NCBI RefSeq assembly: GCF_002356295.1
Contig: NZ_AP018042.1
Coordinates: 1,334,361 to 1,398,360, forward strand
Source of the DNA: Labilibaculum antarcticum
GTDB lineage: Bacteria; Bacteroidota; Bacteroidia; Bacteroidales; Marinifilaceae
Direction: 5' to 3'
Length of the DNA stretch: 64,000 nt
Positions 52,645-60,931 of the stretch are shown in pieces (the first letter of the stretch is position 1; every line of letters begins with the position of its first letter). A program made the position numbers and the translations under genes. The notes beneath the pieces are model-generated. The model was not told where the DNA came from, searched no databases, and saw only the letters and a program-made list of their open reading frames with translations.

Positions 52645-52665
52645 TGCCGCCCATACAGGACGGCA
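52645..52665 (-). terminator. Hairpin between nrfA and resB (possible partial terminator)
   Basis: TGCCG (52645-52649) pairs with CGGCA (52661-52665), with a C-rich/G-rich inner pairing and an A-C mismatch. On the minus strand it is followed by TATTTTTTTAT. It lies about 39 bp past the nrfA stop and may reduce transcription into resB-ccsA. Confidence 0.7.
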
Positions 52666-52703
52666 CATTCAATAAAAAATCTATTTATACTCAAAAATTG
52701 AGT

Positions 52704-54215
52704 CTACATTTTTACTTCATAGGTACTTTCGCGTTCTTTCGCTTTTTTCTCCCACTCAGGAATAAGATTTTTCTTAAATTCTGCTTTCTCCTTGTTTAAT
52801 TTATCAATATCAAGACCAATAAATTTCTGAGCTTTTGCTTTAGTAGCAATATCCGGGTAAGAAACCTCTTCGTTAAATCCGTATTTGGCGAAAATTCTTG
52901 CCAATGAAATTCTTGCCTCTTGAGCACGAACGATACCAGTAGAAATTACACGTCCGATTTCTGTTGGTGCATGGAAAGATCCACCATGAGAAGCCGCAGC
53001 ATAATCCCAACGCCATTGTCCATGACGAATATCCATCAGTACAGACTTCATTTCCGCTTCAGTAGCACCCAAATCCCAGGCTTTTGCAGCTTCAACGTGA
53101 GCACGCACTAGTAATTCTTCTAATTTATCGCGATTTCCGATAATCTGATCCTGACGGGTATATACGTTCTGAATCAATTTATCAGTCTCCTCGCGGTGAC
53201 AAACCTGACAAGAATTAGATACGTTATTCAATGGAGATTGAATGTGGTGATCAGTAAATTTCTGTCCACCTTCTGATTTGTACGGCATGTGACAATCAGC
53301 ACAAGAAACACCACGATCGGCGTGAATCCCTTTCGAATAAATTTCATAGCCCGGATGCTGAGCTTTCAACATAGGCGCTTTACTCAATTTATGAGTCCAA
53401 TCACTAAACTCGATCTCATCGTAATACTCTTCCATTGCCTCTACACTAGTACCTTTATCCCAAGGTAAAGTTAGATAATTAGCTCCTTCAACACGTTTCT
53501 TATCGAAGTAATACTCAACATGACACTGAGCACATACTAAAGAACGCATTTCCTGATGAGTTGCTTTGCTAATATCTTTTCCCTGACGCTCAAAAGCTTC
53601 GATTAAAGCTGGACGGGAAATTCTTAGATTCATAGTTTCTGCATCGTGACAATCTGCACATCCAATAGGATTTACAATTTCGGATCCTTTTCCTGCCCAT
53701 TTTCCTTTGTAGAATTCGGCAACACCAATTTCGTTCATCAAACGTGGTACATCCGGACCTTTACAAGTCCAACAAGTTGCTGGCATAGGACCATCATTTT
53801 CATCTGTAGGTCCGCCGGTGCGTAAAATATTTCTCACATCATCAATTGCATAGTAGTGACCACGCCCTTGATTGTATTCTTTTGAAAAGCCGTAACCAGC
53901 CCAAAGAACCACTAATCTAGGATCAACATCTAACATATCAATCATTGCACTACCATTATATTTACTGCGGAAAGTAGTATCTGCTGTTTCGTAATAGGTT
54001 TCGAATTCTCTTGGGAAATTTTGTCCCCAAACTTCGTTACGTGGCTCCCACTGATCGTGCTTTACTTGTGGAGTATAAGCAAATACTGATTCTGCTCTAC
54101 GTTCCATTATTGATGAAGCTAGCAATCCAAGCAGGAATACAACCACCAATGTAACCAGGAAGATCGCCCATCCCAACATTGGTTTTTTGCCTATAGATTC
54201 TTGTATTGGTTTCAT
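52704..54215 (-). CDS. nrfA: Ammonia-forming cytochrome c nitrite reductase NrfA
   Basis: This 503-residue periplasmic pentaheme enzyme reduces nitrite to ammonium with six electrons. A signal anchor lies at about 14-36 (WAIFLVTLVVVFLLGLLASS). Five heme motifs follow in order: CWTCK (near 148, the active-site heme with Lys ligand), CADCH, CAQCH, CADCH and CQVCH. The Ca-site-like YYFDKKRVEGANYLTLPWDK and YKSEGGQKFTDHHIQSP are typical. All five motifs are present, so it should be functional. It is 19 bp after nrfH. The CXXCK heme needs a matching synthase; two System II sets are next to it. Confidence 0.97.
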   Translation of the reverse strand: MKPIQESIGKKPMLGWAIFLVTLVVVFLLGLLASSIMERRAESVFAYTPQVKHDQWEPRNEVWGQNFPREFETYYETADTTFRSKYNGSAMIDMLDVDPRLVVLWAGYGFSKEYNQGRGHYYAIDDVRNILRTGGPTDENDGPMPATCWTCKGPDVPRLMNEIGVAEFYKGKWAGKGSEIVNPIGCADCHDAETMNLRISRPALIEAFERQGKDISKATHQEMRSLVCAQCHVEYYFDKKRVEGANYLTLPWDKGTSVEAMEEYYDEIEFSDWTHKLSKAPMLKAQHPGYEIYSKGIHADRGVSCADCHMPYKSEGGQKFTDHHIQSPLNNVSNSCQVCHREETDKLIQNVYTRQDQIIGNRDKLEELLVRAHVEAAKAWDLGATEAEMKSVLMDIRHGQWRWDYAAASHGGSFHAPTEIGRVISTGIVRAQEARISLARIFAKYGFNEEVSYPDIATKAKAQKFIGLDIDKLNKEKAEFKKNLIPEWEKKAKERESTYEVKM

Positions 54216-54234
54216 ATGCTTTAGGTTTTAGGTT

Positions 54235-54834
54235 TTATTTGTTTTTTAATTTTGATTCTTTCATATATTCTTGCAACCAATCCGGCACCGGACTTTGAGG
54301 CAGTGGCACTCTAGCATTTGGAACACTAGACAGACTATTTACCCGACCGTGAGGAACCTCTCGGTGACATTCCCAACAGACACGATCTTGTGTGTTGTGG
54401 CCATGATTTGGCACCAGTGCGGCTAGTTTGGGATCAGTAAGCGTTTGACTGTGGCAACGAATGCAATTCTTATGAACCACCTTCTTGCCTTCCTCCAAAA
54501 TAAAAATTACTTCCGGTTCCATTCGCAGGGCAAACATACTTGCATGACGCAAGCCATCTTTTGCCTTAAAAAAGTACTTGTTAAATACATTGTTATGCGG
54601 AACATGACAATCGTTACAAGTAGCAACTTCGCGATGGGAACTGTGCTGGTATGTGGCAAATTGCGGAGCCATAACATGGCAATTCACGCAAGTCTCAGGC
54701 TTGTCGGACAAGTATGATGCTGCCTTTGAAAGGTAGAGCACATAAAAGCCAAGTCCGACAAATATTCCCAGAGACACCAAAACCGGTAGTTTCCATTGTG
54801 GAGGCGGTGTTAGAAATTTGAATAGTTTTCTCAT
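54235..54834 (-). CDS. nrfH: NrfH quinol-oxidising cytochrome c subunit
   Basis: The ATG at 54834 gives a 199-residue protein of the NapC/NirT/NrfH family; an in-frame TTG at 54840 lies two codons earlier. It has one membrane anchor (about 17-37, VLVSLGIFVGLGFYVLYLSK) and four heme motifs: CVNCH, CNDCH, CIRCH, CWECH. NrfH takes electrons from menaquinol and passes them to NrfA. The VMAPQFATYQHSSHREVATC stretch matches NrfH. The gene lies 19 bp before nrfA and 32 bp after the porin gene, so all three form one operon. Confidence 0.96.
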   Translation of the reverse strand: MRKLFKFLTPPPQWKLPVLVSLGIFVGLGFYVLYLSKAASYLSDKPETCVNCHVMAPQFATYQHSSHREVATCNDCHVPHNNVFNKYFFKAKDGLRHASMFALRMEPEVIFILEEGKKVVHKNCIRCHSQTLTDPKLAALVPNHGHNTQDRVCWECHREVPHGRVNSLSSVPNARVPLPQSPVPDWLQEYMKESKLKNK

Positions 54835-54871
54835 TAGCAAAAGTTTAGAAATATTGGGTTTGCTTTTGGCA

Positions 54872-56128
54872 TTATTTTTTTAAGAAATCAGGAGTAAAAA
54901 CAATCATTACCCATCCCCAGTTCTGAGTTTCATCTTTGTCGCCCCCTTTTAATGCCTGCATTGAATCGGCAGCAAACAGATGAGAGTAACCTGCTTTAAA
55001 TACTACATTATCTGAATATTTGTAACCAACAGAAAGATCAACCTCAGTACCTAAATACTTATCTTGCTTCTCAGATCCACTATACAAATCAGCCTGTGAA
55101 GAGAATAAGTGAACAGCAGTAGCAAAAGAGAACTTGTCTTTTCCATAGTTTACACCACCATAAATATCCTGAAGTCCAACATTCCCAACATGGTTTCCAA
55201 CATAGAAATAATCCATGTGACCGTTGAATTTATGATTGGTTCCGAATAATGGAGTAAATGAGTTATAATCATCAGTTTCATCAGAATCTGTTCCCGAAAG
55301 AACTTCAACGCCAACATTCCCTTTCCAACCAGCACCAATAGGGAAATTCATTCCCAAGTTAAACATGTGAGCACTTAAATCCTTACCAGAAACATGTTCT
55401 CCTGTTTGGGCATACACTGAACCTGTGAAAGAAATTTTACCCGGACGATAATTCATGATTGTACCGAAAGTTTGGTTATATCTTGTCTCCAAATCAAGCT
55501 CGGTAGTACTTACATCTGTTTGCATACCAACATTCATAAACAACAAGCTGAAATCGAACTGATCACTTTTACGGTTGTACCATGCAAACTGCATGTTCTT
55601 ATAATTTCTAGTATATAATGTTCTTTTAAGATCTTCTGAATCGTTATTAACAGCCAAACCAACATGGAACTGACCATTTTCATCTGTTTTCAACTTTAAC
55701 AAAGCCAAATCGTGACTTCTGGCCTGTTGCGCCCAACCTACATTGCCTAAAATTCTTGAGTCATCATAAACCAATTCCTGACGACCTACTTTTAAAGACA
55801 AACTCTCATTGAATAAGATCTCTCCCCAAGCTTCGTGAAGCATCAATTGATTTTCATCAGACATGTTCAACTGTGCAACATCTCCCCAAACTCTCACATC
55901 CTGCACCGACAATCCAACACGAAATTTCGCATCATCGTAGTTTAAATTAAGACGCGTACGCTGAGAGGTAAATAAAGCAGCATCATCAGTAGAATTAAAT
56001 AATGTCTTTAAGCCGTGACGATACTCAGTACGTGGACGAAGTTCTCCTTTGAAAGTCAACTGTGCCATTGAAATCATAGGCACTAATCCCAGAAACAGGA
56101 TTAAGAATAAGCGAAATGGTTTTTTCAT
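54872..56128 (-). CDS. Alginate-export-like outer-membrane porin
   Basis: This 418-residue beta-barrel protein has a signal peptide ending MISMAQ. The opening LTFKGELRPRTEYRHGLKTL and the later RTRLNLNYDDAKFRVGLSVQ match the alginate-export (AlgE-like) porin family. Next come LKVGRQELVYDDSRILGNVG and many short amphipathic strands, with VGYKYSDNVVFKAGYSHLFA near the end. Alginate itself is not implied: many members are general porins. As first gene before nrfH it may let nitrite or other small solutes cross the outer membrane, an inference from position. Transcription reads porin to nrfH to nrfA. Confidence 0.85.
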   Translation of the reverse strand: MKKPFRLFLILFLGLVPMISMAQLTFKGELRPRTEYRHGLKTLFNSTDDAALFTSQRTRLNLNYDDAKFRVGLSVQDVRVWGDVAQLNMSDENQLMLHEAWGEILFNESLSLKVGRQELVYDDSRILGNVGWAQQARSHDLALLKLKTDENGQFHVGLAVNNDSEDLKRTLYTRNYKNMQFAWYNRKSDQFDFSLLFMNVGMQTDVSTTELDLETRYNQTFGTIMNYRPGKISFTGSVYAQTGEHVSGKDLSAHMFNLGMNFPIGAGWKGNVGVEVLSGTDSDETDDYNSFTPLFGTNHKFNGHMDYFYVGNHVGNVGLQDIYGGVNYGKDKFSFATAVHLFSSQADLYSGSEKQDKYLGTEVDLSVGYKYSDNVVFKAGYSHLFAADSMQALKGGDKDETQNWGWVMIVFTPDFLKK

Positions 56129-56650
56129 AGTTTAGGTTAGATTAGGAATTCAAACAACTGTGTTTCACCACAGTAATTATATAGATTAGAATGCAATACT
56201 AAGTAGATTAAAGCTTTATTTCAATATGAAAAGACTATTTAAATTTATTATATTTAAATTTTAATATCTTTTTATCTTTTAATATTCTTGATATTCAAGC
56301 TATTCATATCCATAAGGACAAGTATAGCATGAAAGTAATTTATTTTTAATCTTAATAAACATAAGGCACACATGGAAACATCCAAAGAATTAACTGACAA
56401 GTATTACAGACATTTATCTTCTATAATGCAGACAAATATCAGAATCTCGTAAAGAGATCATCTTACTCACAACAAGTTACATGATTCACATGAAAAAGCC
56501 TCATAAAATGTGCTTAACAAGCCAAATTGCAGTGTTTTGAATTTATAAAGAAAAGCGTATCTTGAACTCCCATATTCGGAAACTGACGAAACATAAGGCT
56601 TTATTCCGAATAGCACTTAAATTCCTTAACCGAAATAAAATATCACAACA
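56129..56650. promoter_or_regulatory. Divergent control region of the nrf operon and ccsBA
   Basis: This 522-bp AT-rich region drives two divergent units and has no open frame. Three inverted repeats stand out. CTGTG/CACAG (56158-56162 and 56169-56173) lies in the porin leader. CTTGATATTCAAG (56287-56299) is an interrupted palindrome. TATTCGGAA/TTCCGAATA (56573-56581 and 56604-56612) lies 39 bp before the ccsBA start. No exact FNR or CRP consensus was found: the first repeat has six bases between its four-base TGTG and CACA, where CRP needs eight. Confidence 0.5.
56573..56612. promoter_or_regulatory. Inverted repeat in the ccsBA leader, candidate operator or hairpin
   Basis: TATTCGGAA (56573-56581) and TTCCGAATA (56604-56612) are perfect 9-bp arms with a 22-nt spacer, 39 bp upstream of the ccsBA ATG. 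The spacing fits either a regulator dimer bound to looped sites or an RNA hairpin near the ribosome entry region. Confidence 0.4.
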
Positions 56651-59600
56651 ATGAATAAGTTTCTGAATTTCCTATTCTCTATGCAAATGATGGGAGTTCT
56701 CATCATTTTATTTGCTTTTTCAATTGGAACAGCAACCTTTATCGAAAATGATTTTGGAACTCCTGCCGCCCATGCCTTGGTTTATGATGCCTGGTGGTTT
56801 GAGTTAATGTTGCTTTTACTAACCATTAATTTGGTTGTGAATATTTTCCGATACAAGCTCTACAAAAGAGATAAGTGGTCAATATTACTGTTTCACGCAG
56901 CGTTTATTATCATTTTTGTTGGTGCTGGTGTAACACGATATATTGGTTATGAAGGCAATATGCACATTCGTGAAGGACAAACGACCAATCAGATTACCAC
57001 ATCGAGTTCTTACATCGATGTTCAGGCGCAAGCGAATGGCAAGATCAGCCAAACCAGTGAGAAAATCACTGTATCATCAGTAAAAACAACCAAGTATAGT
57101 GATGATTTGAATATCAACAATAAAAATGTTGAGGTAACACTTAAAACAATGATTCCCAATGCTCAGTCAACCATTTCACAAGACATGAACGGTGCGCCGA
57201 TTATGGAGATGGTTTCAGTTGGTAATGCCGGTATGGCGGGAATTCAGGATTTTACTCTAGGCTATAATGAGCAAAAAAACATAGGTGGTAATCTTTTAGC
57301 ATTTGGAGGTAATCCCAATGCAAATTCTATTGTTTTCGATTACTCGGATAGTTTGAGAATGATCAGCCCATTTGAATTTTCAGAAGTGAACATGATGGGT
57401 GGAGATCCAATTCCTATGACGGCCAACAAATGGCATGTTGTATCCCCGAAAAAACTATACGATTTAAAAGGATCTAAAATTGTAATCAAAAACTTTTTCC
57501 CTGCTGCGAAATACAAATACATACAAGGTGAAGATAAAAATGCTCCTACGGTATTGGTATTTGATGTGAAAAGCGGAAATGAGCAAAAAGATCTGATTGT
57601 AAAAGGGGCCAGTAATTATGTTGGTACGCCAAGCAATTTGATGATTAATGGCATTAATGTTACCGTAGCTTACGGTCCCAAAACCATGGAACTCCCTTTT
57701 TCTTTAAAACTAAATAAATTCATCTTAGATCGATATCCTGGTTCAAACAGTCCATCATCATTTGCAAGTGAAGTAACTCTTGTGGATAATGAAAAAGGCA
57801 TTGAACAAGATCACCGCATCTACATGAATAACATACTAAAACACGAAGGCTTCAGATTCTTCCAGGCATCATACGATACCGATGAAAAAGGAACCGTTCT
57901 TTCGGTAAATCATGACCTTTGGGGAATGCTGATTACCTACTTTGGTTATTTTGTTTTGATGCTGGGAATGGCATGGTCACTGATTAGTCCGGCTACCCGC
58001 TTTAAAGCACTAGGGAATAAATCGAAAAGTTTGAAAACAGTAGTACTTTCAGCTTTCCTTATTCTTGGAAGTTTACTACCCGCTTCGGCACAAAATCAGG
58101 TGCTGCCAATTGTACCCCTAAAGCAATCGCAAGATTTTGGGAAACTGTTGGTGCAGGATAATGGAGGTCGTTTCGAACCCATAAACACCATGTCAAGCGA
58201 AGTGATTCGAAAAATCACCAAGAAGAATAAATTTCAAGGATATCCTGCCGATCAAGTTTTTCTAAGCATGATTGTAAATCCTCAGCAGTGGCAAACTGTT
58301 GATATGATTAAGGTTGGAAATTCTGAATTGGCGAAAGAACTTGGTATTTCAGGTAAGTATGGATCGTTTAGACACTTTTTAGACGCACAAGGTCAATACA
58401 AGCTTTCAAAGAAAGTACAGGATGCTTACTCAAGAAAACCATCACAACGTACAGGTTACGACAAGGAAATAATTTCGGTTGACGAAAGGGTTAACATTAG
58501 CTATATGGTGTTTACAGGTGAATTTTTAAAAATATTCCCTGATCCGAACGACGACATGCATGCCTGGTACAATCCAACTGCGGAACTAGCTATTACCGGC
58601 GATGATTCTTTGTTTGTAAAAAAGTCAATCCTCTTGCTAGGACAAGCATTAAACAACGGCGATTTTGCAAATGCAGATAGTTACATTTCGGGAATTAAGA
58701 CTTATCAAAACCGATTTGGACAAAATGTGATTCCATCTCCAACCAAGCAAAAAGTTGAGATTCTATACAACAACACCAACATTTTTAAAAGGTTATTCCC
58801 ATACTATTTACTAATTGGTTTCTTTTTAATCGTGTTTCTGGTCATCCAGATTATCAATCCTAAATTCTCGGTGAAGTGGATTATGCGTGCAGCCATGCTG
58901 ATATTAGGAATTGGCTTTATTCTGCATACCTCCGGATTAGCTGCCAGATGGTACATTTCCGGTCATGCACCCTGGAGTAATGGATTTGAATCGATGACCT
59001 ATGTAGCCTGGGCTTGTTTGCTTTCAGGATTCATATTTGTAAAGAAATCGGATTTTGCCTTAGCGGCAACATCTGTTCTTGCAGGTTTAACTCTTTTTGT
59101 AGCACACTTAAGCTGGATGAGTCCAGAGGTTACCAACTTGGTTCCGGTGCTTAAATCGTACTGGCTAACCATTCACGTGGCCATTATTACTGCCAGCTAC
59201 GGATTTCTTGCCCTGGCGGCGATTTTAGGAATGATTAACCTCTTTCTATTCAATTTACAAAACAAGAATAACATCGATAGAATTAAGAGCACTGTCACAG
59301 ATCTTACTCGTATTAGTGAAATGACCATGACCATTGGTTTGTATTTCCTTACCATCGGAACTTTTCTGGGTGGTATTTGGGCCAACGAATCGTGGGGACG
59401 TTATTGGGGTTGGGATCCAAAAGAGACTTGGGCACTGGTAAGCGTTTTGGTATATAGCTTTATACTGCACATGCGTTTTATTCCCGGCTTAAAATCGGTT
59501 TACTCCTTTAATATTGCTTCAATTTGGGGCTACAGCTCAATCTTAATGACCTATTTTGGTGTAAACTACTATTTGGCTGGTATGCATTCATACGCAAAAG

Positions 59601-59728
59601 GAGATCCTGTTCCGGTTCCAACCTGGGTGTATTACTCGGTTGCAATTGTTCTGGCACTTAGCTTCACTGCTTACTACAACTATAAAAAGCACAATCCTGA
59701 GCCTGAACCTGAAGAGGTGGAGGCATAA
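56651..59728 (+). CDS. Fused cytochrome c synthase CcsBA (System II)
   Basis: This 1025-residue membrane protein joins a ResB-like half (helices near 8-30, 48-68, 77-97 and a fourth near 430-450) to a CcsA-like half (helices from about 720). The C-terminal WWD motif reads WGRYWGWDPKETWALVS. Conserved histidines flank it: HLSWM, the HVAII in LTIHVAIITASYGFLAL, and MHSYAKGD. A middle segment of about 240 residues is an extra periplasmic region after residue 475 (NQVLPIVPLKQSQDFGKLL). It looks like a general-purpose heme synthase. The gene is divergent from the nrf operon and has its own strong terminator. It may attach CXXCH hemes in general, leaving CXXCK to the split set, or the reverse. Confidence 0.94.
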   Translation: MNKFLNFLFSMQMMGVLIILFAFSIGTATFIENDFGTPAAHALVYDAWWFELMLLLLTINLVVNIFRYKLYKRDKWSILLFHAAFIIIFVGAGVTRYIGYEGNMHIREGQTTNQITTSSSYIDVQAQANGKISQTSEKITVSSVKTTKYSDDLNINNKNVEVTLKTMIPNAQSTISQDMNGAPIMEMVSVGNAGMAGIQDFTLGYNEQKNIGGNLLAFGGNPNANSIVFDYSDSLRMISPFEFSEVNMMGGDPIPMTANKWHVVSPKKLYDLKGSKIVIKNFFPAAKYKYIQGEDKNAPTVLVFDVKSGNEQKDLIVKGASNYVGTPSNLMINGINVTVAYGPKTMELPFSLKLNKFILDRYPGSNSPSSFASEVTLVDNEKGIEQDHRIYMNNILKHEGFRFFQASYDTDEKGTVLSVNHDLWGMLITYFGYFVLMLGMAWSLISPATRFKALGNKSKSLKTVVLSAFLILGSLLPASAQNQVLPIVPLKQSQDFGKLLVQDNGGRFEPINTMSSEVIRKITKKNKFQGYPADQVFLSMIVNPQQWQTVDMIKVGNSELAKELGISGKYGSFRHFLDAQGQYKLSKKVQDAYSRKPSQRTGYDKEIISVDERVNISYMVFTGEFLKIFPDPNDDMHAWYNPTAELAITGDDSLFVKKSILLLGQALNNGDFANADSYISGIKTYQNRFGQNVIPSPTKQKVEILYNNTNIFKRLFPYYLLIGFFLIVFLVIQIINPKFSVKWIMRAAMLILGIGFILHTSGLAARWYISGHAPWSNGFESMTYVAWACLLSGFIFVKKSDFALAATSVLAGLTLFVAHLSWMSPEVTNLVPVLKSYWLTIHVAIITASYGFLALAAILGMINLFLFNLQNKNNIDRIKSTVTDLTRISEMTMTIGLYFLTIGTFLGGIWANESWGRYWGWDPKETWALVSVLVYSFILHMRFIPGLKSVYSFNIASIWGYSSILMTYFGVNYYLAGMHSYAKGDPVPVPTWVYYSVAIVLALSFTAYYNYKKHNPEPEPEEVEA

Positions 59729-59749
59729 GAAAAACACATATCAAAGTTT

Positions 59750-59784
59750 AAAGAGCTTCACTTGCGTGAGGCTCTTTTTTTATG
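59750..59784 (+). terminator. Terminator after ccsBA
   Basis: AAAGAGCTTCAC (59750-59761) pairs with GTGAGGCTCTTT (59766-59777) around TTGC, with one T-G wobble. The right arm runs into a T tract. It lies 22 bp past the stop. Confidence 0.93.
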
Positions 59785-59897
59785 CCATTTCCTAGGGATT
59801 AATACCTGAGACAATAATCAATATATATCCGTAAAATAAGCTACTCACCCCTCTGTCCTGTGGACATCACCCCTTAAAAGGTGTAGAAAACAAAAAA

Positions 59898-59927
59898 AAA
59901 GCGGGAATCTTTTCAGATTCCCGCTTT
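59898..59927 (-). terminator. Terminator after the cupin gene
   Basis: AAAGCGGGAATCT (59898-59910) and AGATTCCCGCTTT (59915-59927) form a perfect 13-bp stem with loop TTTC. On the minus strand a run of T's follows (the A's at 59892-59900). It lies 19 bp past the stop at 59947. Confidence 0.95.
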
Positions 59928-59946
59928 GTCTTTTTCAAGCTTGTAT

Positions 59947-60411
59947 TTATGCTTTATTCGTTGTAATCACAAAAATGATGAGTGGCTCGTCGGTGGTATT
60001 TTGCAACGAATGAAATCCCTCCTTGCTCACTGCCGTGATATTTCCTTTCGTGATTTTGGTCGTTCTTATTTCTCCATCAACACCAGCCTTATCGGAATAA
60101 TTACCTTCACCATGCATCACCACATAAACCTCTTCTTCTCCTCTTGGGCCATGATCGTGAAATCCGGCCTGATCGTGCTTGTTCAAAAAAACCATGAAGC
60201 AACCAATCCTGTTATTGATCAACTCACCTGCATCGAACATTTGCAAGAGGTAAACGATCCCCTCACCGCCATACATTGGCTGACGAGGATCTACTCGTAC
60301 AACTGATCTTTTATCCTGACCAAATGGTATTACCGAAAGATCGATGTACTTCGATACAATATCAATTACCTCATCGGCTTCCAAGACTTTATTTGCGTCT
60401 TTCATCATCAT
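59947..60411 (-). CDS. Small cupin-domain protein
   Basis: This 154-residue soluble protein has a single cupin core. The metal-binding motif 1 reads FHDHGPRGEEEVYVVMHGEG (H-x-H with Glu), and motif 2 is in AVSKEGFHSLQNTTDEPLII with the last His. The two ligand sets are intact, so it should bind a metal. Cupins range from dioxygenases to sugar isomerases and sensors, so the role is open. It is the last gene of a minus-strand run after three FKBP lipoprotein genes (27 bp gap), followed by a strong terminator. Its ATG may be any of three in a row. Confidence 0.85.
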   Translation of the reverse strand: MMMKDANKVLEADEVIDIVSKYIDLSVIPFGQDKRSVVRVDPRQPMYGGEGIVYLLQMFDAGELINNRIGCFMVFLNKHDQAGFHDHGPRGEEEVYVVMHGEGNYSDKAGVDGEIRTTKITKGNITAVSKEGFHSLQNTTDEPLIIFVITTNKA

Positions 60412-60438
60412 ACTATCTAATGGAGTTTACGACCGCTG

Positions 60439-60888
60439 TCAGTTTACAGAAATCAAATGAATATCGAAAATTAAAACAGAACCTCCAGGAATGCCTCTGG
60501 TATCATAATTTCCATATCCTAAATGGGCAGGAACCAAAAGCGTTCCTTTTCCACCTTCTTTAAAATAAGTGATTCCTTCGGTCCATCCTTTTATAACTCC
60601 CTTCAATGGAAATGAAATACCTCTCTCACTACTCTCGTCAAAAACTTCCCCATCTAAATAATATCCTTTATAGGCAACCTGAACAGTTGATGCACTGGTA
60701 GGTTTTACTCCTTCTCCGGCCTCATCAATCGCATAATATAAACCAGACTCACACTTTGTTGCTTCCAGTTTATTTGCCTTTATATAATCCGTAATCTGCT
60801 TCTCGTTTATAAGCGAAAAATCTTTCTCAGGACCACTTGAGCATGAAACCAAAAAGGCAAATGCGATGGCTAATAAGCTATACTTCAT
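60439..60888 (-). CDS. FKBP-type prolyl isomerase lipoprotein (single domain)
   Basis: This 149-residue protein is made as a lipoprotein: signal peptide LLAIAFAFLVSC with lipobox LVSC, Cys16 acylated. The FKBP fold follows (about 45-149), with the YKGYYLDGEVFDES (F-D), then FPLKGVIKGWTEGI and LLVPAHLGYGNYDTRGIPGG and ending VLIFDIHLISVN. The pocket residues (Y, F-D, V-I-x-x-W, Y, I-P, F) are all there, so it should be an active isomerase at the periplasmic face. It is the third of three tandem FKBP genes. Confidence 0.93.
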   Translation of the reverse strand: MKYSLLAIAFAFLVSCSSGPEKDFSLINEKQITDYIKANKLEATKCESGLYYAIDEAGEGVKPTSASTVQVAYKGYYLDGEVFDESSERGISFPLKGVIKGWTEGITYFKEGGKGTLLVPAHLGYGNYDTRGIPGGSVLIFDIHLISVN

Positions 60889-60931
60889 TTTTTCTAAAAT
60901 TTAATTTATGGCTTAGCGTAATATTGAAAAC

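Noticed and set aside
56158-56173. CRP-like site in the porin leader
   Set aside because: CTGTG-N6-CACAG has six bases between TGTG and CACA, where CRP sites have eight, and it lies too close to the start codon for activation.
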